From Hydrogenophilales bacterium (GTDB lineage: Bacteria; Pseudomonadota; Gammaproteobacteria; Burkholderiales; Thiobacillaceae): a DNA stretch of 64,000 nt. Where the stretch lies: assembly GCA_023258975.1 (NCBI GenBank), contig JAHFRD010000002.1, positions 1 to 64,000 on the forward strand. Reading direction: 5' to 3'. The notes beneath the pieces are model-generated. The model saw only the letters and a program-made list of their open reading frames with translations, was not told where the DNA came from and did no database searches. Position 1 is the stretch's first letter, and the number at the start of each line of letters is the position of its first letter. Below, piece by piece: positions 49,801 to 58,365 of the stretch. Position numbers and translations under genes: made by a program.

Positions 49801-50473
49801 GGCGATCACCGATTGGCCCGAGGGCGAGCGGCCCCGGGAAAAACTCTTGCAACGCGGCGCGGCGGCCTTGTCCGACGCGGAATTGCTGGCGATCTTCCTG
49901 CGCGTGGGCGTCACCGGAAAAAGCGCGGTCGATCTGGCGCGCGACCTGCTCCGGCACTTCGGCGGCCTGACCCGCCTGTTCAACGCCGCGCAAGCCGAAT
50001 TCAGCGCCTTCCCCGGCATGGGGCCGGCCAAATACGCGCAATTGCAGGCGGTACTGGAAATGTCCCGGCGCGCGCTGGGCGAGGACATGAAACGCGGCGA
50101 CGCCCTCAACTCGCCGCGCGCCGTGCGCGACTACCTGCGCCTGCTGCTGGGCGGGCGCAACCATGAAGTGTTCCTGGTGGTCTTCCTCGACGCACAGAAC
50201 CGCGCGCTCGCCAGCGAGGAGTTGTTTCGCGGCACGCTGACGCAAACCTCGGTCTATCCCAGGGAAATCGTCATCCGCGCCCTGCATCACAACGCGGCCG
50301 GCGTGATCCTCGCGCACAACCACCCGTCCGGTATCGCCGAACCCTCGCAGGCCGACCGCTGGCTGACCGATCAGTTGAAAACCGCGCTCGGCCTGGTCGA
50401 TGTGAGGGTGATCGACCATTTCATCGTCGCCGGCGGCGAAGGTTTCTCGTTCTGCGAACACGGTTGGCTTTGA
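49799..50473 (+). CDS. radC: RadC/JAB-domain protein
   Basis: The 224-aa protein has an N-terminal helix-hairpin-helix-like region ([38 protein letters not shown]) and a JAB1/MPN-type metal site with [16 protein letters not shown] (HxH...D). RadC proteins are linked to DNA repair or mobile elements, but their biochemistry is unsettled. Its ATG at 49799 lies at the edge of an 84-bp dispersed repeat and has no strong ribosome site of its own. The rpmB promoter overlaps its stop codon. Confidence 0.9.
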   Translation: MAITDWPEGERPREKLLQRGAAALSDAELLAIFLRVGVTGKSAVDLARDLLRHFGGLTRLFNAAQAEFSAFPGMGPAKYAQLQAVLEMSRRALGEDMKRGDALNSPRAVRDYLRLLLGGRNHEVFLVVFLDAQNRALASEELFRGTLTQTSVYPREIVIRALHHNAAGVILAHNHPSGIAEPSQADRWLTDQLKTALGLVDVRVIDHFIVAGGEGFSFCEHGWL

Positions 50474-50498
50474 CCTTGGAAAAGGTTTCGCGTATAAA
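50470..50498 (+). promoter_or_regulatory. Sigma-70 promoter of rpmB-rpmG
   Basis: TTGACC (50470-50475) and TATAAA (50493-50498) are separated by 17 bases, close to consensus. The predicted start lies about 30 bases before the rpmB ATG. The -35 box overlaps the radC stop codon. Confidence 0.8.
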
Positions 50499-50536
50499 GG
50501 CCGACTTTCCGTATTCGTGTAGCAGGGATAATTATC

Positions 50537-50770
50537 ATGGCCCGTGTATGTCAGGTGACCGGCAAGAAGCCGATGGTGGGTAACAACGTCTCCCACGCCA
50601 ACAACAGAACCAAGCGTCGTTTCCTCCCCAATCTGCAATCCCGCCGTTTCTGGGTGGAGAGCGAGAGCCGCTGGGTGCGTCTGCGTGTCACCAATGCCGC
50701 TCTGCGCACCATCGACAAGAATGGCATCGAATCCGTCCTGGCCGAGCTTCGCGCCAGCGGCGCGCTGTAA
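50537..50770 (+). CDS. rpmB: 50S ribosomal protein L28
   Basis: The 77-aa product [20 protein letters not shown] with [20 protein letters not shown] is a full-length L28. It has no CxxC zinc ribbon, so it is the zinc-independent form. It is the first gene of the usual rpmB-rpmG pair, with a strong promoter and a shared terminator after rpmG. Confidence 0.98.
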   Translation: MARVCQVTGKKPMVGNNVSHANNRTKRRFLPNLQSRRFWVESESRWVRLRVTNAALRTIDKNGIESVLAELRASGAL

Positions 50771-50781
50771 GGAGAACGATC

Positions 50782-50949
50782 ATGGCTAAAGGCGGACGTG
50801 AAAAGATCAAGCTGGAGTCCACTGCGGGCACCGGCCATTTCTACACCACCACCAAGAACAAGAAGACCATGCCCGGCAAGATGGAGATCAGCAAGTTCGA
50901 TCCCAAGGCGCGCAAGCATGTGGCTTACAAGGAAATCAAGCTGAAATAA
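50782..50949 (+). CDS. rpmG: 50S ribosomal protein L33
   Basis: The 55-aa frame starts [20 protein letters not shown] and ends [18 protein letters not shown], the normal proteobacterial L33 without zinc-binding cysteines. A TAAGGAGAACGATC ribosome site precedes it, directly after rpmB. Confidence 0.98.
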   Translation: MAKGGREKIKLESTAGTGHFYTTTKNKKTMPGKMEISKFDPKARKHVAYKEIKLK

Positions 50950-50967
50950 GCGGTTTCCGGTTCCGCG

Positions 50968-50994
50968 AAAACCCCGCCCAGGCGGGGTTTTTTG
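50968..50994 (+). terminator. Intrinsic terminator after rpmG
   Basis: AAAACCCCGCC and GGCGGGGTTTT pair around two bases and run into TTTTTT, 18 bases past the rpmG stop. Confidence 0.95.
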
Positions 50995-51065
50995 TTGTCC
51001 GCGCATGCCCCGCGAAGCGATGCGCTGCTACCATTCCCGCGCGTTTTACTCGGAGAAGATCGTTC

Positions 51066-53192
51066 ATGCCCCACTCGCCCCAGGACAGCATCGCGCCGCA
51101 TCTGGCGGGCATCGCGCTGGAGCACACGAACGACGGCATCATGATTACGGATGCCGACAACCACATCATCTATGTCAACCGCGCCTTCGCCGAAGTCACC
51201 GGCTATACGCCCGAGGAAGCGATCGGCAACACCCCCCGCCTGTTGAATTCCGGCCATCATGGCGCGGCGTTCTACCAGGGCATGTGGCGCGCGTTGCGCG
51301 AACAAGGACATTGGCGGGGGGAAATCTGGGATCGCCGCAAGAATGGCGATATTTACCCGGAGCGGTTGAGCATTACCGCCGTGCCCGATGCCGAGGGCGG
51401 CATCGAGTGCTATGTGGCGGTGTTCACCGACATCCAGGCGCTGCACCGCGCGGAAGAAAAATTGCAGCGCATCACCCACTTCGACGCGCTCACCGAACTG
51501 CCCAACCGCGCCCAACTCAGCGAACGTCTGCACCAGTTGGTGGAAGCGGCGCGACGCGACAACCAGTTGCTCGGCGTCATGCTGCTCGATCTCGACGGGT
51601 TCAAGAATCTGAACGACCGCTATGGCCATGCGCTGGGCGACCGCGTGCTGGTAGCCATCGCGCAGCGCCTGAAACAGGTGGCGCGCGGCAGCGACGTGGT
51701 GGCGCGCCTGGGCGGCGACGAGTTCGCCCTGGTGCTGCGCGGCCTGCCGCACATGGACGAGGTGGAACGGGTGGCCGATCGCATTCTCGCCCTGGCCGGC
51801 GCGCCCTGCGAAATCGACGGCCAGCGCTACGAACTCACCGCCAGCCTCGGCATCACCCTGTTTCCTTTCGATGGCGCCGACCCGGACACCCTGCTGCGCC
51901 ACGCCGATCAGGCCATGTACCAGGCCAAGGAAGGCGGCCGCAACCGCTACCACCTGTTTGATGCCGAGCAGGATCAGCAGGCGCAGACCCGGCGCCAATT
52001 GCTCGACCGTCTGGCGATGGCGCTCAACCACGATGAGCTGGAGTTGCATTACCAGCCCAAGGTCAACCTGCGCACCGGCCAGGTCGTCGGCATGGAAGCG
52101 CTGCTGCGCTGGCGGCATCCGGAACAGGGGCTGCTGCTGCCCGGCACCTTTCTGCCGCACGTGGAGCATCACGACCTGATCGTGGAAATCGGTGAATGGG
52201 TGGTACGCCGGGCGCTGCTCCAGATCGGCGCATGGGAACGCGAGGGCCTGGTCATATCGGTCAGCGTCAACGTGGCCGCGCGGCAACTGCTGCGAGAGGA
52301 TTTCGTGGAATGCATGCGGCGTTGCCTGGACGACTTCCCGGACGTGCCGCCCGGCCGCCTGGAACTGGAAATCCTCGAATCGGCGGCGCTGGAGAACACC
52401 CGCCATGTGCGCGGCGTGATCGAAACCTGCTGGGGCGAGGGTGTGAGCTTCGCCCTGGACGATTTCGGCACCGGCTACGCTTCCCTTTCCTACCTGCGCG
52501 ACATCCCCGCCGAAACGCTGAAAATCGACCAGAGCTTCGTGCGCGATGTGCTGGAAGACAGCGACGACCTGACCCTGGTGGAAGGCATCATCGGCCTGGC
52601 TACCGCCTTCCGCCGCACCGTGGTGGCCGAGGGGGTGGAAACCCCGGAACAGGGCGTTCTGTTGATGCGCCTGGGCTGCGACATCGCCCAGGGCTACGGC
52701 ATCGCCCGGCCGATGCCGGCGGCGGCGATCCCCGCCTGGATCGCCGACTACCGCCCCGACCCGCAATGGGCGCTATGGGCCGACACCCACTGGGAGATGA
52801 GCGATTTCCCGCTCCTGGTGGCGCAATACGACCATATCAAATGGGTGCGCCGCATCCTGTTCTACATGGACGGCGGCACGCTGCAACTCAGCCCCGGCGA
52901 GCTATGCGACCACCGCCAGTGCCGCTTCGGCCATTGGTACTACGGCCACGGCTGGCGCCGCTACGGGCGGCTGCAGGAATTCATCGACCTGGAACCCATC
53001 CACGTCGCCGTGCACCGAATCGGCCCCGACATCGTCGAACTGCGCAAGGCCGGACAACTGGAACAGGCGCGCGAGCGGGTGCGCGAACTGCTCGCGCTGA
53101 AAGACCAGATCCTGGAAAAGCTCGCCGCCCTGCAACGCAGCGTGGCCGGAAAATCCGTCGAACCGGATTTCGCGCAAATCGGGCTGTTCTGA
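51066..53192 (+). CDS. PAS-GGDEF-EAL protein with C-terminal zinc-binding CZB domain
   Basis: The 708-aa protein has a PAS domain (about 10-125; EHTNDGIMITDADNHIIYVN), a GGDEF domain with intact RLGGDEF (about 135-300), an EAL domain with MEALLRWRHPE, NVAARQL, LEILES, DDFGTGYASL and VAEGVETPEQ (about 315-565), and a C-terminal CZB domain (about 590-690). The CZB signature is YDHIKWVRRIL, CRFGHWYYGHG and LEPIHVAVHRIG: three His and one Cys that bind zinc. Both enzymatic domains look active. CZB domains sense zinc in chemoreceptors and in DgcZ of E. coli, so zinc control of c-di-GMP turnover is the likely function. Confidence 0.9.
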   Translation: MPHSPQDSIAPHLAGIALEHTNDGIMITDADNHIIYVNRAFAEVTGYTPEEAIGNTPRLLNSGHHGAAFYQGMWRALREQGHWRGEIWDRRKNGDIYPERLSITAVPDAEGGIECYVAVFTDIQALHRAEEKLQRITHFDALTELPNRAQLSERLHQLVEAARRDNQLLGVMLLDLDGFKNLNDRYGHALGDRVLVAIAQRLKQVARGSDVVARLGGDEFALVLRGLPHMDEVERVADRILALAGAPCEIDGQRYELTASLGITLFPFDGADPDTLLRHADQAMYQAKEGGRNRYHLFDAEQDQQAQTRRQLLDRLAMALNHDELELHYQPKVNLRTGQVVGMEALLRWRHPEQGLLLPGTFLPHVEHHDLIVEIGEWVVRRALLQIGAWEREGLVISVSVNVAARQLLREDFVECMRRCLDDFPDVPPGRLELEILESAALENTRHVRGVIETCWGEGVSFALDDFGTGYASLSYLRDIPAETLKIDQSFVRDVLEDSDDLTLVEGIIGLATAFRRTVVAEGVETPEQGVLLMRLGCDIAQGYGIARPMPAAAIPAWIADYRPDPQWALWADTHWEMSDFPLLVAQYDHIKWVRRILFYMDGGTLQLSPGELCDHRQCRFGHWYYGHGWRRYGRLQEFIDLEPIHVAVHRIGPDIVELRKAGQLEQARERVRELLALKDQILEKLAALQRSVAGKSVEPDFAQIGLF

Positions 53193-53201
53193 AGCATTGC
53201 G

Positions 53202-53486
53202 TCAGCCGGTGTTTGCTGGGTTCGACCGGCCCGGAACGAGCCCGCGCCAGAGAATGCGGGTGCCGACGCGGCATGGTTCCAGCAGGCCGCGCGCCTGCAA
53301 GCGGATCAGGGCCGCCTCCGTGATCGTCATCGGCTCTTCCAGGCCCGGCCAGCGTATCCACCAGCGGTGAATGCCTTCCAGGGTATCGGCGCTGGCCGGA
53401 CGCGCGTTCAAATAGGCCAGCACTTGTTCCTCGACGGCGAGGATGAGATTTTCGTCCGGTGGTGGCGCGCTTTGCCTGTTTGTCAT
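53202..53486 (-). CDS. Small hypothetical protein, probable winged-helix-like
   Basis: The 94-aa frame, MTNRQSAPPPDENLILAVEE then VLAYLNARPASADTLEGIHR, WWIRWPG, TEAALIRLQARGLLEPCRVG and LWRGLVPG, looks like a short helical DNA-binding-type fold (helices followed by ALIRLQARGLLEP). I do not recognise a named family. The ATG at 53486 was chosen over one 36 codons upstream. It lies between the CZB gene and the sigma-54 activator gene and ends ten bases from the former, on the opposite strand. Confidence 0.6.
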   Translation of the reverse strand: MTNRQSAPPPDENLILAVEEQVLAYLNARPASADTLEGIHRWWIRWPGLEEPMTITEAALIRLQARGLLEPCRVGTRILWRGLVPGRSNPANTG

Positions 53487-53590
53487 GGGCGATGGATTCG
53501 GGGATACGGGACGGAACCGCGTGGCGGGAGAGCTGGAGCGGCCGCCGATTGTAGGGTGTCGCCCCGGATTTTGCGGAGCGCCACAGTCCC

Positions 53591-54604
53591 TCAATCCACG
53601 TTTTGCATGGCCTGAAAATCACTGTGGCTGAGATGGTGCTTGCGCACCAGCTTGTTGAAGGCGCTGCGGTCCTGCCCCGCCAGACGCGCCGCGTGCGTGA
53701 TGTTGCCGCTGGTTTGCTGGAGCAGGCGGCTGACGTAGCGGAGCTCGAATTCGGCGATGGCGTTGGCCTTCGCGGCCTTGAACGGCATGCCTTCTGCGGA
53801 TTCGCCCTCGCCGCCGGACGACGACTCCGTTTCCTCTGGCAGGCGGATCCAGATTTCCTCCGGCGCGCACATGAAAAATTCGCGCTGAATGACATTCTCC
53901 AATTCCCGGATATTTCCCGGCCAGGAATATTGATACATGAATTCCAGGAAATCCGGATGCAATTGCCTTGGCGGTTGCGTGTGATATTGGTGATTCAATC
54001 TCGCGAGAAAGGCACGCGCCAATTCCAGGACATCACTATCTCTTTCACGTAATGACGGCATACGCAGGCGCAATACCGAGAGCCGATAAAACAGATCATT
54101 GCGGAAATGCCGGGACTGGGCGAGCTGTTCGAGATTGGCATTGCACGCGGCGACGATGCGTAGATTCGCCTGTTTCAGCGGGCCGCCGCCCACCGGGCGA
54201 AATGTCTTGTCCTGCAGAAAGCGCAGCAACGCGGCTTGCGCCTTGGCTGGCAGGGCATCGACCTCATCGAGAAACAGGGTGCCGCCGTCAGCCTCGCCGA
54301 TCAGGCCGGCGGCCTCGCTCTTCGCGTCGGTGAAGGCGCCACGGCGGTGCCCGAACAACTCGCTTTCGACGATGTTTTCCGCCAGGGCGCCGCAATTGAT
54401 CGGCACGAACGGATGCCCCGCGCGCGATCCCAGGTAATGGATGGCGCGCGCCGCCAACTCCTTGCCGGTTCCGGTTTCGCCCTCGATCAGAACCGCCGCT
54501 TCGGCCAGGGCGATGCGCCGCATCCGGTCGACGGTGCTGGTGAATCGTGGTGATGAACCGAGAAGATTCAATCGGCTCGCATCGGGATCGGTGATGGATT
54601 TCAT
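53591..54604 (-). CDS. Sigma-54-dependent transcriptional activator (AAA+ and Fis-type HTH)
   Basis: The 337-aa protein starts MKSITDPDASRLNLLGSSPR, so it has almost no N-terminal sensory domain. The AAA+ core has Walker A EGETGTGKELAARAI, the sigma-54 contact loop GAFTDA (the more common form is GAFTGA), Walker B GGTLFLDEVD and the arginine-finger region FRNDLFYRLSVLRLRMP. A Fis-type HTH (ISRLLQQTSGNITHAARLAG-like) closes it. An upstream extension of up to 94 codons is open but has no homology. It is divergent from the T6SS genes, whose promoter is a -24/-12 type, so it probably activates them. Confidence 0.92.
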   Translation of the reverse strand: MKSITDPDASRLNLLGSSPRFTSTVDRMRRIALAEAAVLIEGETGTGKELAARAIHYLGSRAGHPFVPINCGALAENIVESELFGHRRGAFTDAKSEAAGLIGEADGGTLFLDEVDALPAKAQAALLRFLQDKTFRPVGGGPLKQANLRIVAACNANLEQLAQSRHFRNDLFYRLSVLRLRMPSLRERDSDVLELARAFLARLNHQYHTQPPRQLHPDFLEFMYQYSWPGNIRELENVIQREFFMCAPEEIWIRLPEETESSSGGEGESAEGMPFKAAKANAIAEFELRYVSRLLQQTSGNITHAARLAGQDRSAFNKLVRKHHLSHSDFQAMQNVD

Positions 54605-54838
54605 AATGCCAATCTTCGGTACCGGGATCGCCGACGGCCGAACCTGATGGCCCAACCGTTCAAATCCAACCCGGAACCCGAACTCCTCTGGACAATTTCT
54701 GATTCGCGCTATTTGTTTGAATGAAATATTGCCGGGCCGCATTGCGGTTACGGCCGATGCAATGATAGGCAATCTCGCTTGGTTATTGTCAAGTGAAAAA
54801 ACTGAAATGCTCGTGCGCGCGGCAGCCAATAATGGGCA

Positions 54839-54877
54839 TGTGCAATAAACCACACACCCAGGGAAATAATTTGCACA
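54839..54877. promoter_or_regulatory. Candidate upstream activator site for the T6SS promoter
   Basis: TGTGCAA (54839-54845) and TTGCACA (54871-54877) are perfect inverted arms 32 bases apart, about 140-175 bases upstream of the -24 element, the normal distance for a sigma-54 enhancer. The arms are consistent with binding by a Fis-type HTH dimer. The rest of the 567-base gap 54605-55171 shows no gene. Confidence 0.45.
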
Positions 54878-55014
54878 CCCGAGCATTCCCCGCGCCAGCG
54901 TGCTATCGCCGGGATGAATCAGCCGCAGCGGCTGTGCCGATTATTTCCATGTCCAGCATTTCGCCAACGACTTATAAGCAAGGCAATTCAATTACTTATC
55001 CAGGGAGTTGTGGC

Positions 55015-55029
55015 TGGCACGGCAATTGC
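55015..55029 (+). promoter_or_regulatory. Sigma-54 (-24/-12) promoter of the T6SS operon
   Basis: TGGCACG-GCAA-TTGC matches the sigma-54 consensus TGGCACG-N4-TTGC exactly through its core, with correct GG-to-GC spacing. The predicted start is near 55041, leaving a leader of about 130 bases before tssBC. A sigma-54 activator is encoded divergently. Confidence 0.85.
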
Positions 55030-55171
55030 GATTGCCAATACAGGCTCGTCACGCCGATTCCCACACACGGTTCATGGAATACATGGGAGAGGGCGGCCGC
55101 GCCGATGCAACCCCGATGTGGTGGCTCGTTCCAGGCATCGGCTCTTCAAGATCAATGTGCGAGGGAAACCA

Positions 55172-57199
55172 ATGTCCGAAAGTATTCAGAAGACGCTCTT
55201 GCGCGTTCGGCCACCACGGGTACGCATCACCTACGACGTGGAAACCGGAGGCGCCATCGAGAAGAAGGAAATCCCCTTCATCGTCGGGTTGTTCGCCGAC
55301 CTGTCCGGGGAGGTCGATCCAGCCGACCCGCTGCCGCCGTTCAAAGATCGCGGCATGGCCGACATCGACCGCGACAACTTCAACGATCTGCTCAAGGCCT
55401 CGCGTCCCCGCGTGAAGCTCTCCGGCATCGCCAACGTGCTGCCGGACGCGGCTGGCAACGCCGCGCCCGGAGCGGCCCTGTCCGGGGCGCTGGTGTTCGA
55501 GAGCCTGGAGAATTTCGAGCCGGCCAGCCTGGTCGCCCGCATTCCCCAGACCGCCGCGCTGTACGCGGCGCGCGGCGTGATTCGCGGCTTGCAGGCGCGC
55601 GGCGAGACCGATGACGCCCTGTCCGCCGCCCTCGACGAACTGGTGAAATCCGATGCCGGGGAAGCGCGCGCCGCCATGCTCGCCGCCTTCGACCCGTCCC
55701 TCGACGCGGCGGGCTGGGAAGCGGCCGGCATCGCGCCCGACGCGGCGGGCGCGGCCCCCCCCGCGCGCCTGCTCGCCCTGCTGCTCGCCGGCGATGGCGA
55801 CGATGCGGCCAGGAAGCGGGCACTGGCCAGCCTCGGCGAATTCACCCGGCAGATCCTGCGCCCCCTGGAGGCCAGCGGCTTCCGGCCGGAGAAGATCGCC
55901 AAGGGCGCGGCCACGGTGCTGATCGACGAGCGAGTCGCGCAGATCGACCAAGCCTTGAGCGCCCAACTCAGCCTGGTCATGCACGCGCCCGCCTTCAAGG
56001 CGCTGGAGGCCACCTGGCGCGGCCTGTTCTACCTCGTCTCGCGCGCGGAAACCGGGGTCATGCTGAAACTGCGCGTACTCAACGCCACCCGCCGCGATCT
56101 GCTCAAGGACATGGAGAAAGCGGTCGAATTCGACCAGAGCGCCCTGTTCAAGCTGATCTATGAGGCGGAATACGGCACCTACGGCGGTTTTCCCTACAGC
56201 CTGCTGGTGGGCGCCTACGAATTCGGCCCGGACGCCGAAGCCATCGACTGCCTGAAAAAGCTCGCCCAGGTAGCCGCCGCCGCCCACGCCCCCTTCGTCG
56301 CCGCCGCCGACCCGGCCCTGTTCGGCCTGGACACCTACACCAAGCTGGGCAAGCCACGCGATCTGGCGAAGATATTCGAGGGCGTCGATCTCACCGGCTG
56401 GCGCGAATTTCGCGGCGAGGAGGATTCCCGCTACGTCAGCCTGGTGCTGCCGCACATGCTGCTGCGCCTGCCTTACGGACGCGGCGGCATCACGTGCGAG
56501 GGCCTGGACTTCCAGGAGGACGTGGGCAGCCCGGATCAATCCGCCTTCCTCTGGGGCAACGCCGCCTTCACCCTGGCCGAGCGCATCACCCACGCCTTCT
56601 CGCTGTACAGCTGGACGGCGGCGATCCGGGGCGTGGAAGGCGGCGGCCTGGTCGAGGGCCTGCCGCTGTATGCCTACGACACCAGCGCCGGCACCCGCGA
56701 GTTGTTCTGCCCGACCGAGGTGACCATCACCGACCGCCGCGAGAAGGAGCTGAACGATCTGGGTTTCATCGCCCTGTGCCACTGCAAGGGAGCCGGCAAG
56801 GCGGCGTTCTTCGGCGGCCAGACCGCGAACCGGCCGAAGAAGTACATCACCGACGAGGCCAACGCCAACGCCCGCATTTCCGCGATGTTGCCCTACATCC
56901 TGGCCGCCTCCCGCTTCGCGCATTACATCAAGGTCATCATGCGCGAGAAGATCGGCAGCTTCATGACCCGGGGCAACGTCGAGGACTACCTCAACACCTG
57001 GATCGCCCAATACGTCCTGCTCGACGACAACGCCTCGCAGGAAGTGAAGGCCGGCTATCCGCTGCGCATGGCGATGGTGGAAGTCAGCGACGTGCCCGGC
57101 GAGCCCGGCGCCTACAACGCGGTGGTATTCCTGAAACCGCACTTCCAGCTCGAAGAACTGACCACCTCGATCCGTCTGGTGGCCAGGATTCCCGCGTAA
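55172..57199 (+). CDS. T6SS contractile sheath: natural TssB-TssC fusion
   Basis: One 675-aa frame contains both sheath subunits, which are separate proteins (about 165 and 500 aa) in typical T6SS. Residues about 1-160 match TssB/VipA/ImpB: SIQKTLLRVRPPRVRITYDV, IPFIVGLFADLSG, FKDRGMADIDRDNF. An Ala-rich linker (about 160-245) leads into TssC/VipB/ImpC: RVAQIDQALSAQLSLVMHAP, FKALEATWRGLFYLV, LLKDMEKAVEFDQSALFKLI, YGTYGGFPYSLLVGAYEFGP, and the normal end PHFQLEELTTSIRLVARIP. No internal stop or start interrupts it. The ATG at 55172 has GAGGGAA upstream. The sheath is built around Hcp (next gene). Confidence 0.9.
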   Translation: MSESIQKTLLRVRPPRVRITYDVETGGAIEKKEIPFIVGLFADLSGEVDPADPLPPFKDRGMADIDRDNFNDLLKASRPRVKLSGIANVLPDAAGNAAPGAALSGALVFESLENFEPASLVARIPQTAALYAARGVIRGLQARGETDDALSAALDELVKSDAGEARAAMLAAFDPSLDAAGWEAAGIAPDAAGAAPPARLLALLLAGDGDDAARKRALASLGEFTRQILRPLEASGFRPEKIAKGAATVLIDERVAQIDQALSAQLSLVMHAPAFKALEATWRGLFYLVSRAETGVMLKLRVLNATRRDLLKDMEKAVEFDQSALFKLIYEAEYGTYGGFPYSLLVGAYEFGPDAEAIDCLKKLAQVAAAAHAPFVAAADPALFGLDTYTKLGKPRDLAKIFEGVDLTGWREFRGEEDSRYVSLVLPHMLLRLPYGRGGITCEGLDFQEDVGSPDQSAFLWGNAAFTLAERITHAFSLYSWTAAIRGVEGGGLVEGLPLYAYDTSAGTRELFCPTEVTITDRREKELNDLGFIALCHCKGAGKAAFFGGQTANRPKKYITDEANANARISAMLPYILAASRFAHYIKVIMREKIGSFMTRGNVEDYLNTWIAQYVLLDDNASQEVKAGYPLRMAMVEVSDVPGEPGAYNAVVFLKPHFQLEELTTSIRLVARIPA

Positions 57200-57286
57200 C
57201 CGACCCCCACCCCGGCCCCTCCCCCGCCGACGGGAGAGGGGAGCGTCCAGAGTCGCCGCGCGACTTTCACGTTCAAGGAGCAAGAA

Positions 57287-57853
57287 ATGGATCTGATTCT
57301 GTTGCAACCCGGCAACCCCGATGTATTCGGCGGCGCCAACAGTTGGGATAACGGCGGCAGCCTGATCGACGACGAATGGCGCGGCGATCTGAAAATCGGC
57401 CAATGCCTGGAACTGGTGTCCATCCACCAGGGCATGAAGCAACAGGTGACCACGGACGTCAGCAACTCCGCGCGCACCTCCGGCCGGCCGGTCATCACCG
57501 AGTTCACCTGCGTCAAATACGTGGACAAGACCTCGGTGAAGTTCTTCGATTACTGCCTCCGCGCCGAACCCCTGGGCGCCGGCAAGGATCAGCCGACCAT
57601 TCTGTACATCCTGCGCAACTCCGGGGACAAGACCGGGAACATCCTGACCATCTCGCTGCGTGACGCCCTCATTACCGAGATCCAGTTCCAGTCCAACCCC
57701 AACGACATGCCGACCGAGCAGTTCAAGCTCAACTTCACGGAGATCCTCTGGACCTATACCGTGCAGAAGGCGGACGCCAAGAGCGCCGGCAACCTGCAAT
57801 CCGGCTGGAGCATCGCGCGCAACCGCCCCCTCGGCGGCGCCGCCTTCACCTGA
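57287..57853 (+). CDS. hcp: T6SS tube protein Hcp (TssD)
   Basis: The 188-aa protein matches the Hcp/TssD group: MDLILLQPGNPDVFGGANSW, WRGDLKIGQCLELVSIHQGM, VTTDVSNSARTSGRPVITEF, CVKYVDKTSVKFFDYCLRAE and FKLNFTEILWTYTVQKAD. It should form hexameric rings that stack inside the sheath. At 188 residues it is a little longer than many Hcp (about 160-172), with an extra C-terminal segment (SGWSIARNRPLGGAAFT). It follows tssBC with a short gap containing a C-rich hairpin. Confidence 0.9.
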   Translation: MDLILLQPGNPDVFGGANSWDNGGSLIDDEWRGDLKIGQCLELVSIHQGMKQQVTTDVSNSARTSGRPVITEFTCVKYVDKTSVKFFDYCLRAEPLGAGKDQPTILYILRNSGDKTGNILTISLRDALITEIQFQSNPNDMPTEQFKLNFTEILWTYTVQKADAKSAGNLQSGWSIARNRPLGGAAFT

Positions 57854-57872
57854 GCCGAAGGCGATCGCCGTG

Positions 57873-58238
57873 ATGTATCTCCTGGAGCGTCTCGACAGCG
57901 CGGGCGGCGGCCCGGCGTTCGACCTGGAAGCGGCGGTCGCCGCCCAGATTGCGCGCCTGGTCGCGGTACACGACTGGGAGCTTCCGTCCGGCCTGGCCGA
58001 GTCGCTCGGCCTCGGCCTGCCCAGCGCGGTCGATCTCGGCCATGACGGCGCGGCGGATCTCGACCGTTACGCCGCCCGTCTGCAACAGGTAATCCGTCGC
58101 CATGAGCCGCGCCTGAATAACGTCAAGGTGCTGGTTCACCCCGCCGCCAACCACGCCCCGCCGCACCTGGTGGTGGAGGCCACCCTGGCGGCGGAACAGG
58201 GGCCGTTGCCGTTCCGATTCACCTTGCCGGGAAATTGA
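57873..58238 (+). CDS. tssE: T6SS baseplate protein TssE (gp25-like)
   Basis: The 121-aa product has the gpW/gp25-like hallmark RRHEPRLNNVKVLVHPA, in which the EPR motif is needed for sheath polymerisation. The N-terminus (MYLLERLDSAGGGP) and the acidic, Leu-rich middle also fit TssE. It lies 19 bases after hcp. It is short but within the family range. Confidence 0.88.
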   Translation: MYLLERLDSAGGGPAFDLEAAVAAQIARLVAVHDWELPSGLAESLGLGLPSAVDLGHDGAADLDRYAARLQQVIRRHEPRLNNVKVLVHPAANHAPPHLVVEATLAAEQGPLPFRFTLPGN

Positions 58239-58278
58239 GATGGTCGTGTTCAAACAAGCCGACGTGGGACACGCCCCC

Positions 58279-58348
58279 TGTAGCGCCGGCGTCTCGCCGG
58301 CAAGTCCTTCCAGTCAGGCGAACGAGCCGACGAGACGCCGGCGCTACA
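58279..58348. repeat. Palindromic repeat, family B, inside the T6SS operon
   Basis: TGTAGCGCCGGCGTCTCGCC and CGAGACGCCGGCGCTACA enclose the CAGTCAGGCGAACG linker also seen at 14090 and 44405. It fills the gap between tssE and tssF and may reduce downstream expression or stabilise the upstream mRNA. Confidence 0.85.
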
Positions 58349-58365
58349 TCCCCACGGCCTGAGCC

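Noticed and set aside
54605-54886. N-terminal extension of the sigma-54 activator by up to 94 residues
   Set aside because: The extension has no recognisable domain, is lower in GC and covers the regulatory region; the ATG at 54604 gives a normal AAA+ start.
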